Below, in pieces: positions 35,356-44,463 of a DNA stretch of 64,000 nt (position 1 is the first letter of the stretch; every line of letters starts with the position of its first letter). The stretch lies in NCBI GenBank assembly GCA_023436395.1, contig JAEZJJ010000040.1:82068-146067 (forward strand), in the 5' to 3' direction. The notes beneath the pieces are model-generated. The model was not told the origin of the DNA. It saw only the letters and a program-made list of their open reading frames with translations, and ran no database searches. This DNA comes from Bacillota bacterium. GTDB taxonomy: Bacteria; Bacillota; Clostridia; Lachnospirales; Cellulosilyticaceae. A program made the position numbers and the translations under genes.

Positions 35356-36342
35356 TTAAGAATACAAGTGGCATGCTACTTGATGTTCTGGTGCCACTTC
35401 TTGAAGAGTAGGCGTTACTTCTGAACAAATTTTCATACACTCACTGCAACGTGTACGGAAACGACATCCTGATGGTGGTTTAAGTGGACTTGGCACATCG
35501 CCCTCAAGCACAATACGTTTCCTTTCCTTTGCCATGTCTGGATCAGGTAACGGTACCGCTGAAAGTAACGCCTTGGTATAAGGATGCGCTGGATGTTTAT
35601 TAACTTCCTCACTACTTCCGATTTCTACTAGATTGCCTAAATACATCACACCTATGCGATTGGAAATATGCTTCACCATTGATAAATCATGGGCAATAAA
35701 TAAGTATGTAAGGCTCATATCACTCTGTAAATCTTCTAGCATATTTATAACTTGTGCTTGAATAGAAACATCAAGAGCCGAGATAGGTTCATCACAAATG
35801 ATAAATTCTGGTTCTACAGCTAATGCACGGGCAATCCCTATACGTTGTCTTTGACCACCACTGAACTCATGAGGATAACGACTTGCATGATCCCTCATAA
35901 GCCCTACTTTGTCCAATAGATAGTGTATACGATCTGTCTTTTCACTACCTGTTGCTATTTTATGAGTTTCAATAGCTTCACCAATAATATCATTAACTGT
36001 CATACGACTATTAAGTGATGCATATGGGTCTTGAAAGACCATTTGCATACGTTTTCTAAAAGGTAGCATTTTCTTCTGTGAGTAATGAGTAATGTCTTCT
36101 CCACCAAATAAAATCTTACCTTCTGTTGGTTCATAAAGCTTAATAAGAGTACGACCTGTTGTTGATTTACCACAACCCGATTCTCCTACTAAACCTAATG
36201 TTTCTCCTCTTTTAATGTAAAAAGATACATTATCTACCGCTTTAACATACTGTACATTTTTTCCCCATAAGCCACTGGTTTTTGTAAAGTATTTTTTTAG
36301 ATTTTGAACTTCTATTAAGTTCTCTCTTTTATCTAGACTCAT
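35356..36342 (-). CDS. oppF: oligopeptide ABC transporter ATPase OppF
   Basis: 328 aa. Walker A GESGCGKSTTG, signature FSGGQRQRIGIARAL, Walker B EFIICDEPISALD, H-loop IAHDLS. The C-terminal extension has three or four cysteines (CRFRTRCSECMKIC), the cluster-like motif typical of OppF/DppF. It overlaps oppD by 14 bases, consistent with a stoichiometric OppD-OppF heterodimer. Confidence 0.95.
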   Translation of the reverse strand: MSLDKRENLIEVQNLKKYFTKTSGLWGKNVQYVKAVDNVSFYIKRGETLGLVGESGCGKSTTGRTLIKLYEPTEGKILFGGEDITHYSQKKMLPFRKRMQMVFQDPYASLNSRMTVNDIIGEAIETHKIATGSEKTDRIHYLLDKVGLMRDHASRYPHEFSGGQRQRIGIARALAVEPEFIICDEPISALDVSIQAQVINMLEDLQSDMSLTYLFIAHDLSMVKHISNRIGVMYLGNLVEIGSSEEVNKHPAHPYTKALLSAVPLPDPDMAKERKRIVLEGDVPSPLKPPSGCRFRTRCSECMKICSEVTPTLQEVAPEHQVACHLYS

Positions 36343-37357
36343 GTGCTCTCGCCTCCTTTACAAAACCTTTTACTACAGGTGCCTCTGGATTTAATAAATG
36401 ACATCTGGATTTATGTGTTTGTGTTACTTCATACATTGGTGGTATTTCTTCTAAACATTTCTGCATAGCAAATTTACAACGATTACAGAACGGACAGCCT
36501 TTTGGTGGATTTAAAAGGTCTGGTGGTGTTCCTGGAATAGGTTCAAGTCTTTCTTTAACACCTGACTTAGGATTTGGCACAGAGTTAAGTAGCCCCATAG
36601 TATATGGATTCTTAGCATCATAGAAAAGTTCTTCTACAGTTCCTTCTTCCATTATCATTCCACCATACATAACAATGACACGTGTACAAAGCTGCGCAAT
36701 AACACCTAAATCATGAGTAATAAAGATAATTGAGCTATTTAATCGACTTTGAATACCTTTCATAAGTTCTAATATTTGTGCTTGAATCGTTACATCTAAA
36801 GCTGTTGTAGGCTCGTCTGCAATAATTAACTCCGGATCACAAGAAAGGGCCATTGCTATAATTGCTCTTTGTCTCATCCCTCCACTAAATTCATGAGGAT
36901 AGTTTTTCATACGTTCTTCTGGCGAAGGAATACCTACTAAAGTTAGCATTTTTATTGCAATTTCTTCTGCTTCCTTCTGACTTACTTTTTTATGATTACG
37001 AATAACCTCTGTCATTTGATTCCCGATGGTATAAACAGGATTAAGTGCACTCATTGGATCTTGGAAAATCATAGAAATCTCATTTCCTTGAATCCTACGC
37101 ATTTCCTTTTCTGTTTTAGGAACAAGATCTTCCCCTTTGAAAAGTACCTTTCCTGCTTTAATTTTTCCTGGATGTTGAAGTAATCTCATTACAGAAGAAC
37201 ATGTGACAGATTTCCCACTTCCTGATTCTCCTACTACCCCTAGCACTTCGCCTTTATATAAATCAAAATCTACATCTCTAACTGATTGAACTTCTCCTAA
37301 ATGAGTGTAAAACGAAGTTTTTAATCCTCGAACTTCCAATATCTTCTCTTTACTCAT
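36329..37357 (-). CDS. oppD: oligopeptide ABC transporter ATPase OppD
   Basis: 342 aa. Walker A GESGSGKSVTC, signature FSGGMRQRAIIAMAL, Walker B ELIIADEPTTALD, H-loop ITHDLG. The C-terminal Cys motif GCPFCNRCKFAMQKC is present. Forms the ATPase pair with OppF. Confidence 0.95.
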   Translation of the reverse strand: MSKEKILEVRGLKTSFYTHLGEVQSVRDVDFDLYKGEVLGVVGESGSGKSVTCSSVMRLLQHPGKIKAGKVLFKGEDLVPKTEKEMRRIQGNEISMIFQDPMSALNPVYTIGNQMTEVIRNHKKVSQKEAEEIAIKMLTLVGIPSPEERMKNYPHEFSGGMRQRAIIAMALSCDPELIIADEPTTALDVTIQAQILELMKGIQSRLNSSIIFITHDLGVIAQLCTRVIVMYGGMIMEEGTVEELFYDAKNPYTMGLLNSVPNPKSGVKERLEPIPGTPPDLLNPPKGCPFCNRCKFAMQKCLEEIPPMYEVTQTHKSRCHLLNPEAPVVKGFVKEARAHESR

Positions 37358-37375
37358 TTTTTATAACCTCGCTTT

Positions 37376-38560
37376 CTATTTTCGGAGTCTTGGGTCTAAT
37401 GCATCTCTTAGGCCATCCCCCAAGAAGTTAAATGCAAACATTGTAATAGCAATTGCTATTGCAGGAGCAATAAGTTGGTAAGGATATGAACGAATGCCAC
37501 CTAATGCATCATTAGCAAGTGTTCCCCATGAAGCTTCTGGTGCAGATACCCCAAGTCCGATAAAACTTAAGAAAGATTCTGTAAAGATTGCACTGGGAAT
37601 ACTCATTGTTAAGGAAACAATAATAGGACCCATGGCATTTGGAATAAGATGTCTCATAATGATTTTTATTTTAGATACACCAATCGTCCTAGCTGATAGC
37701 ACAAATTCTTGTTCTTTTAAACTTAGTACTTGTCCACGTACAAGCCTTGCCATACCTACCCAATAGATAAATCCAATAGTAACAATAATAGTTGTCAGAC
37801 CTGGTTTATAAATAACCATTAATAAAATAACAATAAGTAATGAGGGTACAGAGTTAATCACATCTACAATTCGCATCATAATATTGTCTATTTTGCCACC
37901 TTCATAGCCAGCAATCCCCCCATAAATGACACCTATGAGCAGGTTAACAAGTGATGCCACAAGTCCCACTGTTAATGAAATTCTTGCACCATATAAAATA
38001 CGAATCCAAAGATCCCTTCCCAAGCGGTCTGTTCCTAGTATATTGTTTTTATTACTTACTGTTTTTATAGGTGTTGTATTAATTTCTTTACCCTCAACAA
38101 AAATTTTATATTTTGCACCGCCATTTTTCTTAGCTCTTTTAGCATAAGAATAGTCAAGGAGTACTTCTTTACCATCAATCTCATATGTTTTAGTAGAAAA
38201 AGCCATATCTTCTGCTATTGTTTCTAGCGCACCAATCACTTCTCCTTTTTCGCTTACCTCAATAAGCTTGTATTCATTATGTACATAGACGTATTGATTA
38301 TCCCATAATCTTGTAATTTCAAATCGTGGTGGAATATTTCCTAAACCTGGTTTCTGGTCTGAATAACTTACCTCTGAAAACATAGGTACAAAGATTGCTA
38401 TTAAAGTAATGAATATAATTGTAAAAAGACCTATCATTGCTAAAATATTTTTACGAAGCATCCGCCATGCATCTTGCCAATAGGTATGACTCGGTCTTGA
38501 AATTTGTTGTGACTGCTTCACACTATCATCTAATAATTCCCATTCTGAATGTTGACTCAT
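37376..38560 (-). CDS. oppC: oligopeptide ABC transporter permease OppC with extra extracytoplasmic domain
   Basis: 394 residues against about 300 for most OppC proteins. The first membrane segment (about 37-58) is followed by a 115-residue insertion (about 62-178) predicted to lie outside the membrane, with VYVHNEYKLIEVSEKGEVIG and a Lys-rich stretch. Then the normal core follows: NILGTDRLGRDLWIRILYGA, five membrane segments and the EAA loop ARTIGVSKIKIIMRHLIPNA. Some Clostridia carry similar long OppC variants (family knowledge). Confidence 0.93.
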   Translation of the reverse strand: MSQHSEWELLDDSVKQSQQISRPSHTYWQDAWRMLRKNILAMIGLFTIIFITLIAIFVPMFSEVSYSDQKPGLGNIPPRFEITRLWDNQYVYVHNEYKLIEVSEKGEVIGALETIAEDMAFSTKTYEIDGKEVLLDYSYAKRAKKNGGAKYKIFVEGKEINTTPIKTVSNKNNILGTDRLGRDLWIRILYGARISLTVGLVASLVNLLIGVIYGGIAGYEGGKIDNIMMRIVDVINSVPSLLIVILLMVIYKPGLTTIIVTIGFIYWVGMARLVRGQVLSLKEQEFVLSARTIGVSKIKIIMRHLIPNAMGPIIVSLTMSIPSAIFTESFLSFIGLGVSAPEASWGTLANDALGGIRSYPYQLIAPAIAIAITMFAFNFLGDGLRDALDPRLRK

Positions 38561-38570
38561 GGTCTACCTC

Positions 38571-39491
38571 CTAATCTTTAAGTTTGATTCTTGGGTCAAT
38601 ATATGCATAAGCAATATCCACGATGAAGACCATTACAATGTAAATGGCCGCATAGAACACTGTAAGCCCCATAATAACGGTATAGTCACGGCTAGATACA
38701 CTCTCCACAAAATATTTCCCCATTCCTGGCACAGCAAAAATTTTCTCTACTACGAAAGACCCAGTAAGAATAGATGCTACCATTGGTCCCACATAAGTAA
38801 CCACTGGGATAAGTGCATTTTTAAGAGCATGCTTACCAATGACACGTAATTTGCTGAGTCCGTTTGCTCTTGCTGTACGAATGTAATCTTGACCGAGCAC
38901 CTCTAACATACTTGATCGTGTCAGCCTTGTGACATAAGCTACAGAAAATCCTCCAAGGGCAATAACTGGCCCAATATAGCTCTTCCATGTTTCTAAACCA
39001 CCTGCTGGAATCCATGCTAGTTTCTCTCCAAATATGTACATAATGAATGTACCAATTACGAAACTAGGAATCGTTACACCGACTGTTGCAATAATCATAA
39101 TTACATAGTCTACTGCATGATTTTGTTTAAGTGCAGAAAGCACGCCTAAAGGAATACCCAATACCAAAATCAAAACAACTGCTAACGCTCCAATCTGTGA
39201 TGATGCAGGGAATGTTTTAATAATAATCTCATTAACGGTTACACCCTTCTTTTTAAAAGAAACACCTAGGTCTCCTTTTGCCATATCCCCCATATAGTCT
39301 ATATATTGTTCCCATAAAGGTGCATCTAAGTTATATTTTTCTGCCAGAGCTTTTTCAATCTCTGGTGTTAATGCACGTTCGCTTGTAAATGGTCCTCCTG
39401 GTATTGAACGCATCAAAATGAATGTAATAGTTGCAATCAAAATTAAAGTAATGAGCATTGATACCATACGTTTTAAACTATATTTGAACAT
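38571..39491 (-). CDS. oppB: oligopeptide ABC transporter permease OppB
   Basis: 306 aa, six membrane segments, first gene of the operon. N-terminal MFKYSLKRMVSMLITLILIAT and the GPFTSERALTPEIEKALAEKYNLD loop are typical; EAA loop YIRTARANGLSKLRVIGKHALKNA. AAGGAG is six bases before the ATG. Order oppBCDFA. Confidence 0.95.
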   Translation of the reverse strand: MFKYSLKRMVSMLITLILIATITFILMRSIPGGPFTSERALTPEIEKALAEKYNLDAPLWEQYIDYMGDMAKGDLGVSFKKKGVTVNEIIIKTFPASSQIGALAVVLILVLGIPLGVLSALKQNHAVDYVIMIIATVGVTIPSFVIGTFIMYIFGEKLAWIPAGGLETWKSYIGPVIALGGFSVAYVTRLTRSSMLEVLGQDYIRTARANGLSKLRVIGKHALKNALIPVVTYVGPMVASILTGSFVVEKIFAVPGMGKYFVESVSSRDYTVIMGLTVFYAAIYIVMVFIVDIAYAYIDPRIKLKD

Positions 39492-39556
39492 AAGCTTCTC
39501 CTTTCTATCAAATATCTAACTTTTCTATCTTAACTTAATTTATTCAACTGATTAAC

Positions 39557-39585
39557 ATAATACATTATTTTATATAATTTTGCAA
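39557..39585 (-). promoter_or_regulatory. sigma-A type promoter of the opp operon
   Basis: On the minus strand TTGCAA (39580-39585), 17 bases, TATTAT (39557-39562), about 65 bases before oppB. The rest of the 400-base gap 39492-39891 is almost pure A/T; apart from this promoter and the terminator at its right end I see nothing in it. Confidence 0.6.
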
Positions 39586-39845
39586 GTTAGTAATGTTATT
39601 TTTTTATTTAAACCATTTAAAACGTTAAAATCAAGGTTAATTATATAATATTAGTCATTTTAATTGCAATTTTCTTTTATATTTTTAAATTATTTTGAAT
39701 TATTAGATAACATAATCCTAGCGAATATGTAATTAAAACTGATATACACTAAATTAATATGATACATAAAATAAATAATGTATTATTAAGTAACATAAAA
39801 ATATTATATATTTATCTATCATATAGATTAATATTTTTTTGCAAC

Positions 39846-39880
39846 AAAAAAGGTTGCTCCTCATAAGAAAACAACCTTTT
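39846..39880 (-). terminator. terminator after the 2-hydroxyacid dehydrogenase gene
   Basis: On the minus strand AAAAGGTTG pairs with CAACCTTTT around a 15-nt loop, followed by further T. Confidence 0.75.
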
Positions 39881-39891
39881 ACACTTTTTTA

Positions 39892-40851
39892 TTAAACAAT
39901 ACGATTACGCTGATCGCCTTTTTCAAAAGCCTTAATATTATTAATAACTTCTTGTACTAAAACCTTTCTAGCTTCTACACTTGCCCAACCAATATGAGGA
40001 GTAATAAAAAGCTTATTTTGATCTTTCACTTCAAATAGCGGATTTTCTGCCTCAATCGGTTCTACACCTAACACATCTAAGCCTGCCCCTGCTATAAGTT
40101 CTTCATTAAGTACCTTGGCTAAGTCCTCTTCTACAACAATCTTTCCTCTTCCTAAATTTAGAAGATAAGCACTTGATTTCATTTGAGCAAGTTCTCTATA
40201 ACCAATTAATCCATGTGTTCTTTCATTATATGGCGCATGAATAGAAACCACATCACTTTCCTCTAAAAGTGTCTCTAAAGGTACACTCTCATAGTGAGGA
40301 TCCTTTGTATTTTGCCCTGAAGTAGAATAATAAATCACCTTCATACCAAAGGCTTCTCCTATTCTTGCTACAGCTTTACCAATAGCACCAAAACCAATAA
40401 TACCTAAGGTTTTACCTGAAAGTTCATGGAATGGCCATGCTATAAAACTAAATGTTTCACTAGTGGCATAGCGTTTACTTTTAACATAAGCATCATATTG
40501 ACTATTATGTTCCACCAAATGAAGGAGCATGGCAAAGGTGTGCTGGGCCACACTTTCTGTTGAATACCCCGCTACATTAGCAACACCAATCCCTCTTTCC
40601 TTTGCATAAGTAATATCAATATTATTGTATCCTGTTGCTAATAGAGTAATTAACTTAAGGGACTTAGCCTCCTTCAGATTACTTTCATTGAGCACTACCT
40701 TATTGGTAATAATAACATCTACATCTTTTACACGCTGAGCAACTTCTTCTGGAGATGTTAAATCATATACTGCTACTTCTCCACAGCTTCTAAAGGGGGT
40801 TATGTCTATGTCTGCTCCAAGTGTCTTAGCATCTAGTATACACAGTTTCAT
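39892..40851 (-). CDS. D-2-hydroxyacid dehydrogenase, NAD-dependent
   Basis: 319 residues from ATG 40851, ten bases after AGGAG and five bases after the stop of the upstream gene. The Rossmann motif is GIIGFGAIGKAVARIGEAFGM; catalytic Arg lies in LNLGRGKIVVEEDL, Glu in the GAGLDVLGVEPIEAENP segment and His in FITPHIGWAS. The LLATGYNNIDI motif points to the glycerate/hydroxypyruvate dehydrogenase branch. Substrate not certain. Co-transcribed with the SPFH protein gene. Confidence 0.9.
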   Translation of the reverse strand: MKLCILDAKTLGADIDITPFRSCGEVAVYDLTSPEEVAQRVKDVDVIITNKVVLNESNLKEAKSLKLITLLATGYNNIDITYAKERGIGVANVAGYSTESVAQHTFAMLLHLVEHNSQYDAYVKSKRYATSETFSFIAWPFHELSGKTLGIIGFGAIGKAVARIGEAFGMKVIYYSTSGQNTKDPHYESVPLETLLEESDVVSIHAPYNERTHGLIGYRELAQMKSSAYLLNLGRGKIVVEEDLAKVLNEELIAGAGLDVLGVEPIEAENPLFEVKDQNKLFITPHIGWASVEARKVLVQEVINNIKAFEKGDQRNRIV

Positions 40852-40856
40852 CCCAT

Positions 40857-41975
40857 TTACTCTCCTATCTTCATACCACATTCACTACAGAACTTTACAC
40901 CTGGCTCTGCTGGTGTCCCACATTCTGAGCAATACTTTTTCTTCTCTACCACTTCCACCTTTTGACCACATTCCGGGCAGAATTTACTTGTTTTCTTAAT
41001 CATACTGTGACAATTACCACAAGGCATTAAATCATCGGTTAGCTCTGGTGACTGATGAGTATGCATCCCATTTACAGAAGAAGCTTGCGTCATTTGATTT
41101 GCATTAAGCTGATTAAGTCCTCCAGCAAAAGCATTGCCCATATGGATTCCCATACCTAAGCCCATACCATTTTGCATCATGGCATTAAGTCCATCATTTT
41201 CTGTAGATTTACTCATAATTTCTAATTGTTTAAGGATTTGAATCTTACTGAGCTTATCATTTTGAACACTCCCTAAAATGTTCATCCCTGTTAATTCTTT
41301 AAGATTCTTTTCAATCTCCTCTGGCAAACCAATATTTCCTATTGTAAAATGTGTCACACTTAAGCCAAGCTTACTAAAAGGCTCTCTTAAGGTTTCTGAT
41401 AAAGCAGCGGCAATCTCATTATAATTAGAGGCAATTTGTGTAACAGTCAAATGTAAGCTCCCAATAAGATCACTAAACTGATTGATAATAAAACCTCTTA
41501 ATTGCTCTGTAATATCCTCTAAGCGATAACGTGACTTTGTTCCAACAATGTTGGTTAAAAAGGCTACTGGATTTTCAATCTTAAAAGCATAATTACCATG
41601 TGCCCTTACTTGCACTTGACCAAATTGACTGTCTGGAATCCAAATAGGATTATTTGTTCCCCATTTATTATTTAGAAATTCTTTCATATTTAAAAAGAAT
41701 ACATCTGATTTAAAAGGTGATTTAAACCCATAAGCCCAACCTTTTAAGTCTCCTAGAATCGGTAAGTTCTTAGTCTCTAACTTATACATTCCTGGCCCAA
41801 ATACATCTGCGATTTGTCCTTGTTCCACAAAAATAGCTACTTGCCCTGGTCTTACTGTAAGCTGAGCACCATTTTGAATTTCTTGATCTTCCATAGGAAA
41901 CATATACACCAGTGTATCGCTACTTTCATCTAACCACTGTATAATATCCAAAAACTGCTTTTTAAAAAATCCCAT
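40857..41975 (-). CDS. SPFH-domain protein with C-terminal zinc ribbons (YdjI-like)
   Basis: 372 residues from ATG 41975, seven bases after GGGAGG. The N-terminal 260 residues form an SPFH/Band-7-like domain of the YdjI type (LTVRPGQVAIFVEQGQIADVFGPGMYKL). A Met/Gly/Asn-rich linker (about 265-310) is followed by zinc-ribbon motifs CGNCHSMIKKTSKFCPECGQ and CSECGTPAEPGVKFCSECG. Bacillus YdjI belongs to a membrane-stress related operon; the role here is unknown. Confidence 0.9.
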   Translation of the reverse strand: MGFFKKQFLDIIQWLDESSDTLVYMFPMEDQEIQNGAQLTVRPGQVAIFVEQGQIADVFGPGMYKLETKNLPILGDLKGWAYGFKSPFKSDVFFLNMKEFLNNKWGTNNPIWIPDSQFGQVQVRAHGNYAFKIENPVAFLTNIVGTKSRYRLEDITEQLRGFIINQFSDLIGSLHLTVTQIASNYNEIAAALSETLREPFSKLGLSVTHFTIGNIGLPEEIEKNLKELTGMNILGSVQNDKLSKIQILKQLEIMSKSTENDGLNAMMQNGMGLGMGIHMGNAFAGGLNQLNANQMTQASSVNGMHTHQSPELTDDLMPCGNCHSMIKKTSKFCPECGQKVEVVEKKKYCSECGTPAEPGVKFCSECGMKIGE

Positions 41976-42051
41976 TCTAAAACCTCCCAACATTATTATT
42001 TCTTTTCTTTCTCTCAGTATATCAATATTTTCTTTAAATCACCATAACTTC

Positions 42052-43281
42052 TTAAAATGCCCATTCCCCTTTCTTTAATACAAAGAAAGTTTCCCCCTCA
42101 TGAGTTGTTGCCTCTATATCCAGTTCTTCACTTCCCACCATAAAGTCATTATGGGTAATAGAAGTATTTGCTCCTGCTGCTTCTAGTTCTTCTTCTGTCA
42201 TTGCTACTCCACCTTCTATATTAGTAGGATAACTACTACCTATAGCAAAATGACATGAAGCATTTTCATCAAATAAAGTATTAAAGAAAATTGTATTGGT
42301 TTTTGAAACTGGGGAACTGACAGGTACAATGGCTACTTCTCCTAAATAAGAAGCTCCTTCATCTGTTTCAATAAGCTTCTCAAGAACAGCCTTACCCACT
42401 TTAGCATCAAAGTCTACAATTTTTCCTTCCTTAAAAGTAAAACTAAAATCTTCTATTAAGTTACCACCAAACACTAACGGCTTAGTTGCCTTAAGTGTGC
42501 CATTTACGCCATACTTATGAGGCATCGTAAATATTTCTTCCGTAGGCATATTGGCCACAAAGTATGTTCCTTTCATACTGTGTTCGCCACCACCTTCCCA
42601 TTTATGTCCTTTTGGAAGTTCTACCATTAAATCAGTCCCTGGTGCTGTATAGTGAAGGGTTTTAATCTTTTTGCTATTTAAAAATGCACACTTTCTAGCT
42701 AAATTTTCTGTATGCATCTTCCAAGCTGCTACTGGATCTTCTTCATAAATACGAACTGCCGTAAAAATTTTATCCCATAAAAGAGCTTCTCTCTCTTCCT
42801 CACTAGCATTTGGAAAGATTTTTTTACTCCAAGCTGGTGTAGGCATGGATACTACACACCAACATACCTCTGAGCTACTCACAGCTTTTCTAAATACTGT
42901 TAGTGCCTTTCCAGAAGCTTTTTGTGCAGTAGCAATCTTATTAGGGTCGATATCCTTTAATAAATCTGGATCCCCTGCACTAATACTAATAAAGGCTGCA
43001 TTTTTTGCCACTAATTCCTCATACTTTTTCACTTCCCATGCAGGGAAATCTCCTAAAGTTTCTTCTGTCGCATAAGTATAAGTTAATTTTGCTACTTGTT
43101 CATCACTGTATTCTACAATAACCTTTTTAGCCCCCACCTTATAAGCACACTCTGTCATAGCTCTTGCCAAGCTAGCCCCCTCTATAGGTGTGCGAATAAC
43201 AACGATTTGGTCTTTTTGAACATTTACCCCTACTTCCACTACTAGTTTGGCATACTTATATAAGTTTGCTTTTAAATCCAT
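42052..43281 (-). CDS. aminopeptidase, peptidase family M29
   Basis: 409 aa, standard length for AmpS/PepS/thermophilic aminopeptidase T. Seen: N-terminal KANLYKYAKLVVEVGVNVQKDQ; the metal site region with NMPTEEIFTMPHKYGVNGTLKATKP, ETDEGASYLGEVAIVP, NTLFDENASCHFAIGSSYP and NDFMVGSEELDIE, which together hold the Glu, His and Asp ligands. Cytoplasmic dinuclear metallopeptidase that removes N-terminal residues, fitting with the peptide importer upstream. Its own transcription unit is likely. Confidence 0.93.
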   Translation of the reverse strand: MDLKANLYKYAKLVVEVGVNVQKDQIVVIRTPIEGASLARAMTECAYKVGAKKVIVEYSDEQVAKLTYTYATEETLGDFPAWEVKKYEELVAKNAAFISISAGDPDLLKDIDPNKIATAQKASGKALTVFRKAVSSSEVCWCVVSMPTPAWSKKIFPNASEEEREALLWDKIFTAVRIYEEDPVAAWKMHTENLARKCAFLNSKKIKTLHYTAPGTDLMVELPKGHKWEGGGEHSMKGTYFVANMPTEEIFTMPHKYGVNGTLKATKPLVFGGNLIEDFSFTFKEGKIVDFDAKVGKAVLEKLIETDEGASYLGEVAIVPVSSPVSKTNTIFFNTLFDENASCHFAIGSSYPTNIEGGVAMTEEELEAAGANTSITHNDFMVGSEELDIEATTHEGETFFVLKKGEWAF

Positions 43282-43307
43282 TCTCTCGTCTCCTTTATAA
43301 ATTCTAT

Positions 43308-43490
43308 CTATACAGCCACAAATTGATTATGACTTTTTTCATAATGATAACCAATAGCAGCTAATTTCTCTATAATAATTTCTGGCTCTTGATTGTAAGT
43401 CTTGCAAAGGTCTTCTAAACTTTCTGCTTCATCTCTTAGCTTAGTGTTTATTACACTCAACAATAAATACGGATCTTTCTGATTAAGCAT
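43308..43490 (-). CDS. DUF4250 protein
   Basis: 60 aa. Starts MLNQKDPYLLLSVINTKLRD and ends HYEKSHNQFVAV, matching the short DUF4250 family (KDP.LLLS..N.KLRD at the start, a Gly-Tyr-x-Tyr segment near the end). GGAGG six bases before the ATG. Function unknown. Located directly upstream of the M29 peptidase gene with a 26-base gap, so likely co-transcribed. Confidence 0.85.
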   Translation of the reverse strand: MLNQKDPYLLLSVINTKLRDEAESLEDLCKTYNQEPEIIIEKLAAIGYHYEKSHNQFVAV

Positions 43491-43637
43491 ATTTTTCCTC
43501 CCGTTTCATTTTACTTTATTATAAGTAGCTTCTAAACATTTGTAAACGTTTACTCTATTCCCTTATTAATTACTATATTTCCTCATTAGTATAGGTTTTA
43601 TTTGTTTATTTTTATTAGTTGTACTTATTATTAATTT

Positions 43638-43646
43638 TGCTATAAT
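43638..43646 (+). promoter_or_regulatory. extended -10 promoter of the folT riboswitch transcript
   Basis: TGC followed by TATAAT (43641-43646) forms an extended -10; the -35 (TTGTAC at 16 bases) is weak. The predicted start lies about 15 bases before the riboswitch P1 helix. Confidence 0.55.
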
Positions 43647-43667
43647 ATTACTATCACTATAGACCAG

Positions 43668-43773
43668 TTGGCAGAGTAGATATAAGTGCGTTAAGTGCTA
43701 GATGGACGGGAAGTTGCCACTAGACGAAAAATCGCTTGAGATTTGCGGTACTTATGTCGCATTCCGCTGCCAA
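43668..43773 (+). ncRNA. tetrahydrofolate (THF) riboswitch, folT leader
   Basis: P1 is TTGGCAG (43668-43674) with CTGCCAA (43767-43773). Between them are the class consensus elements GGCAGAGTAGAT, GCGTTAAGTG, GACGGGAAGTTGCC, ACGAAAAATCGC and the closing GCGGTACTTATGTCGCATTCCGC. Downstream, GCTGC-CAAAA-GCAGC can form a hairpin that competes with P1. CTTCTTT (43782-43788) can pair with the ribosome binding site AAAGGAG (43820-43826), suggesting translational control. Reduced folates should turn off folT. Confidence 0.93.
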
Positions 43774-43836
43774 AAGCAGCGCTTCTTTACCTTTAGCATA
43801 GGTTAAAGGGATCAAATTCAAAGGAGTTGCTATCAA

Positions 43837-44379
43837 ATGAATAACAAAATCACAACAAAAGACCTCGCCTTACTTGGCCTATTACTTGCTCTTAAAGTCA
43901 TATTGGGTCGCTATTTAGCTATCGACTTTACCATCGTACGTATTTCTTTTAGCTTTGTAGTCAATGCCTTAACAGGCTATCTCTTCGGACCTATTATAGG
44001 CCTTGGAATGGGAGCTTTAGGAGATGTTATAGGATACTTTGGTTTTCCTCAAACTTTTGGTTATTTCCCTGGTTATACTATTTCTGCCGGAATTAGTGGC
44101 TTTATTTACGGGTATTTTCTCTACTACAAAAAGTGGGAGCAAACTTCTACCTTAAACTTTACCATTAGAGTAGTTCTAGCGGTAAGTATTGTCTCTATTT
44201 TCTGTAATTTAATTTTGGGTACAATTTGGACTAGTATGGTTGTTGGAAAATCTTTTATGGTTTTACTCAAGCCTCGTATGCTTAAAAACCTTTTACTCAT
44301 TCCACTGGAGTCGATTGTACTTTGTGGTATGTTTAATTACTTAGGCATCCATTTAAAAAAAATCCGTACAATCACTTAA
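43837..44379 (+). CDS. folT: folate ECF transporter S component
   Basis: 180-residue membrane protein with about six segments. Starts MNNKITTKDLALLGLLLALK and has GYLFGPIIGLGMGALGDVIGYF and FGYFPGYTISAGISGFIYG, characteristic of FolT. It binds folate and docks to the general EcfA-EcfA'-EcfT module, which must be encoded elsewhere. The THF riboswitch directly upstream confirms the substrate assignment. AAAGGAG is ten bases before the ATG. Confidence 0.95.
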   Translation: MNNKITTKDLALLGLLLALKVILGRYLAIDFTIVRISFSFVVNALTGYLFGPIIGLGMGALGDVIGYFGFPQTFGYFPGYTISAGISGFIYGYFLYYKKWEQTSTLNFTIRVVLAVSIVSIFCNLILGTIWTSMVVGKSFMVLLKPRMLKNLLLIPLESIVLCGMFNYLGIHLKKIRTIT

Positions 44380-44426
44380 TCATTCAATATGATTCATACT
44401 TAATTTACCAACTGTCCATAGTGAAT

Positions 44427-44463
44427 AAGGGATGTTGCTCTTACAACATCCCTTTAATTTTTA
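44427..44463 (+). terminator. terminator of folT
   Basis: AAGGGATGTTG (44427-44437), CTCTTA loop, CAACATCCCTT (44444-44454), then TAATTTTT. It overlaps the stop codon of the converging histidine kinase gene. Confidence 0.9.
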
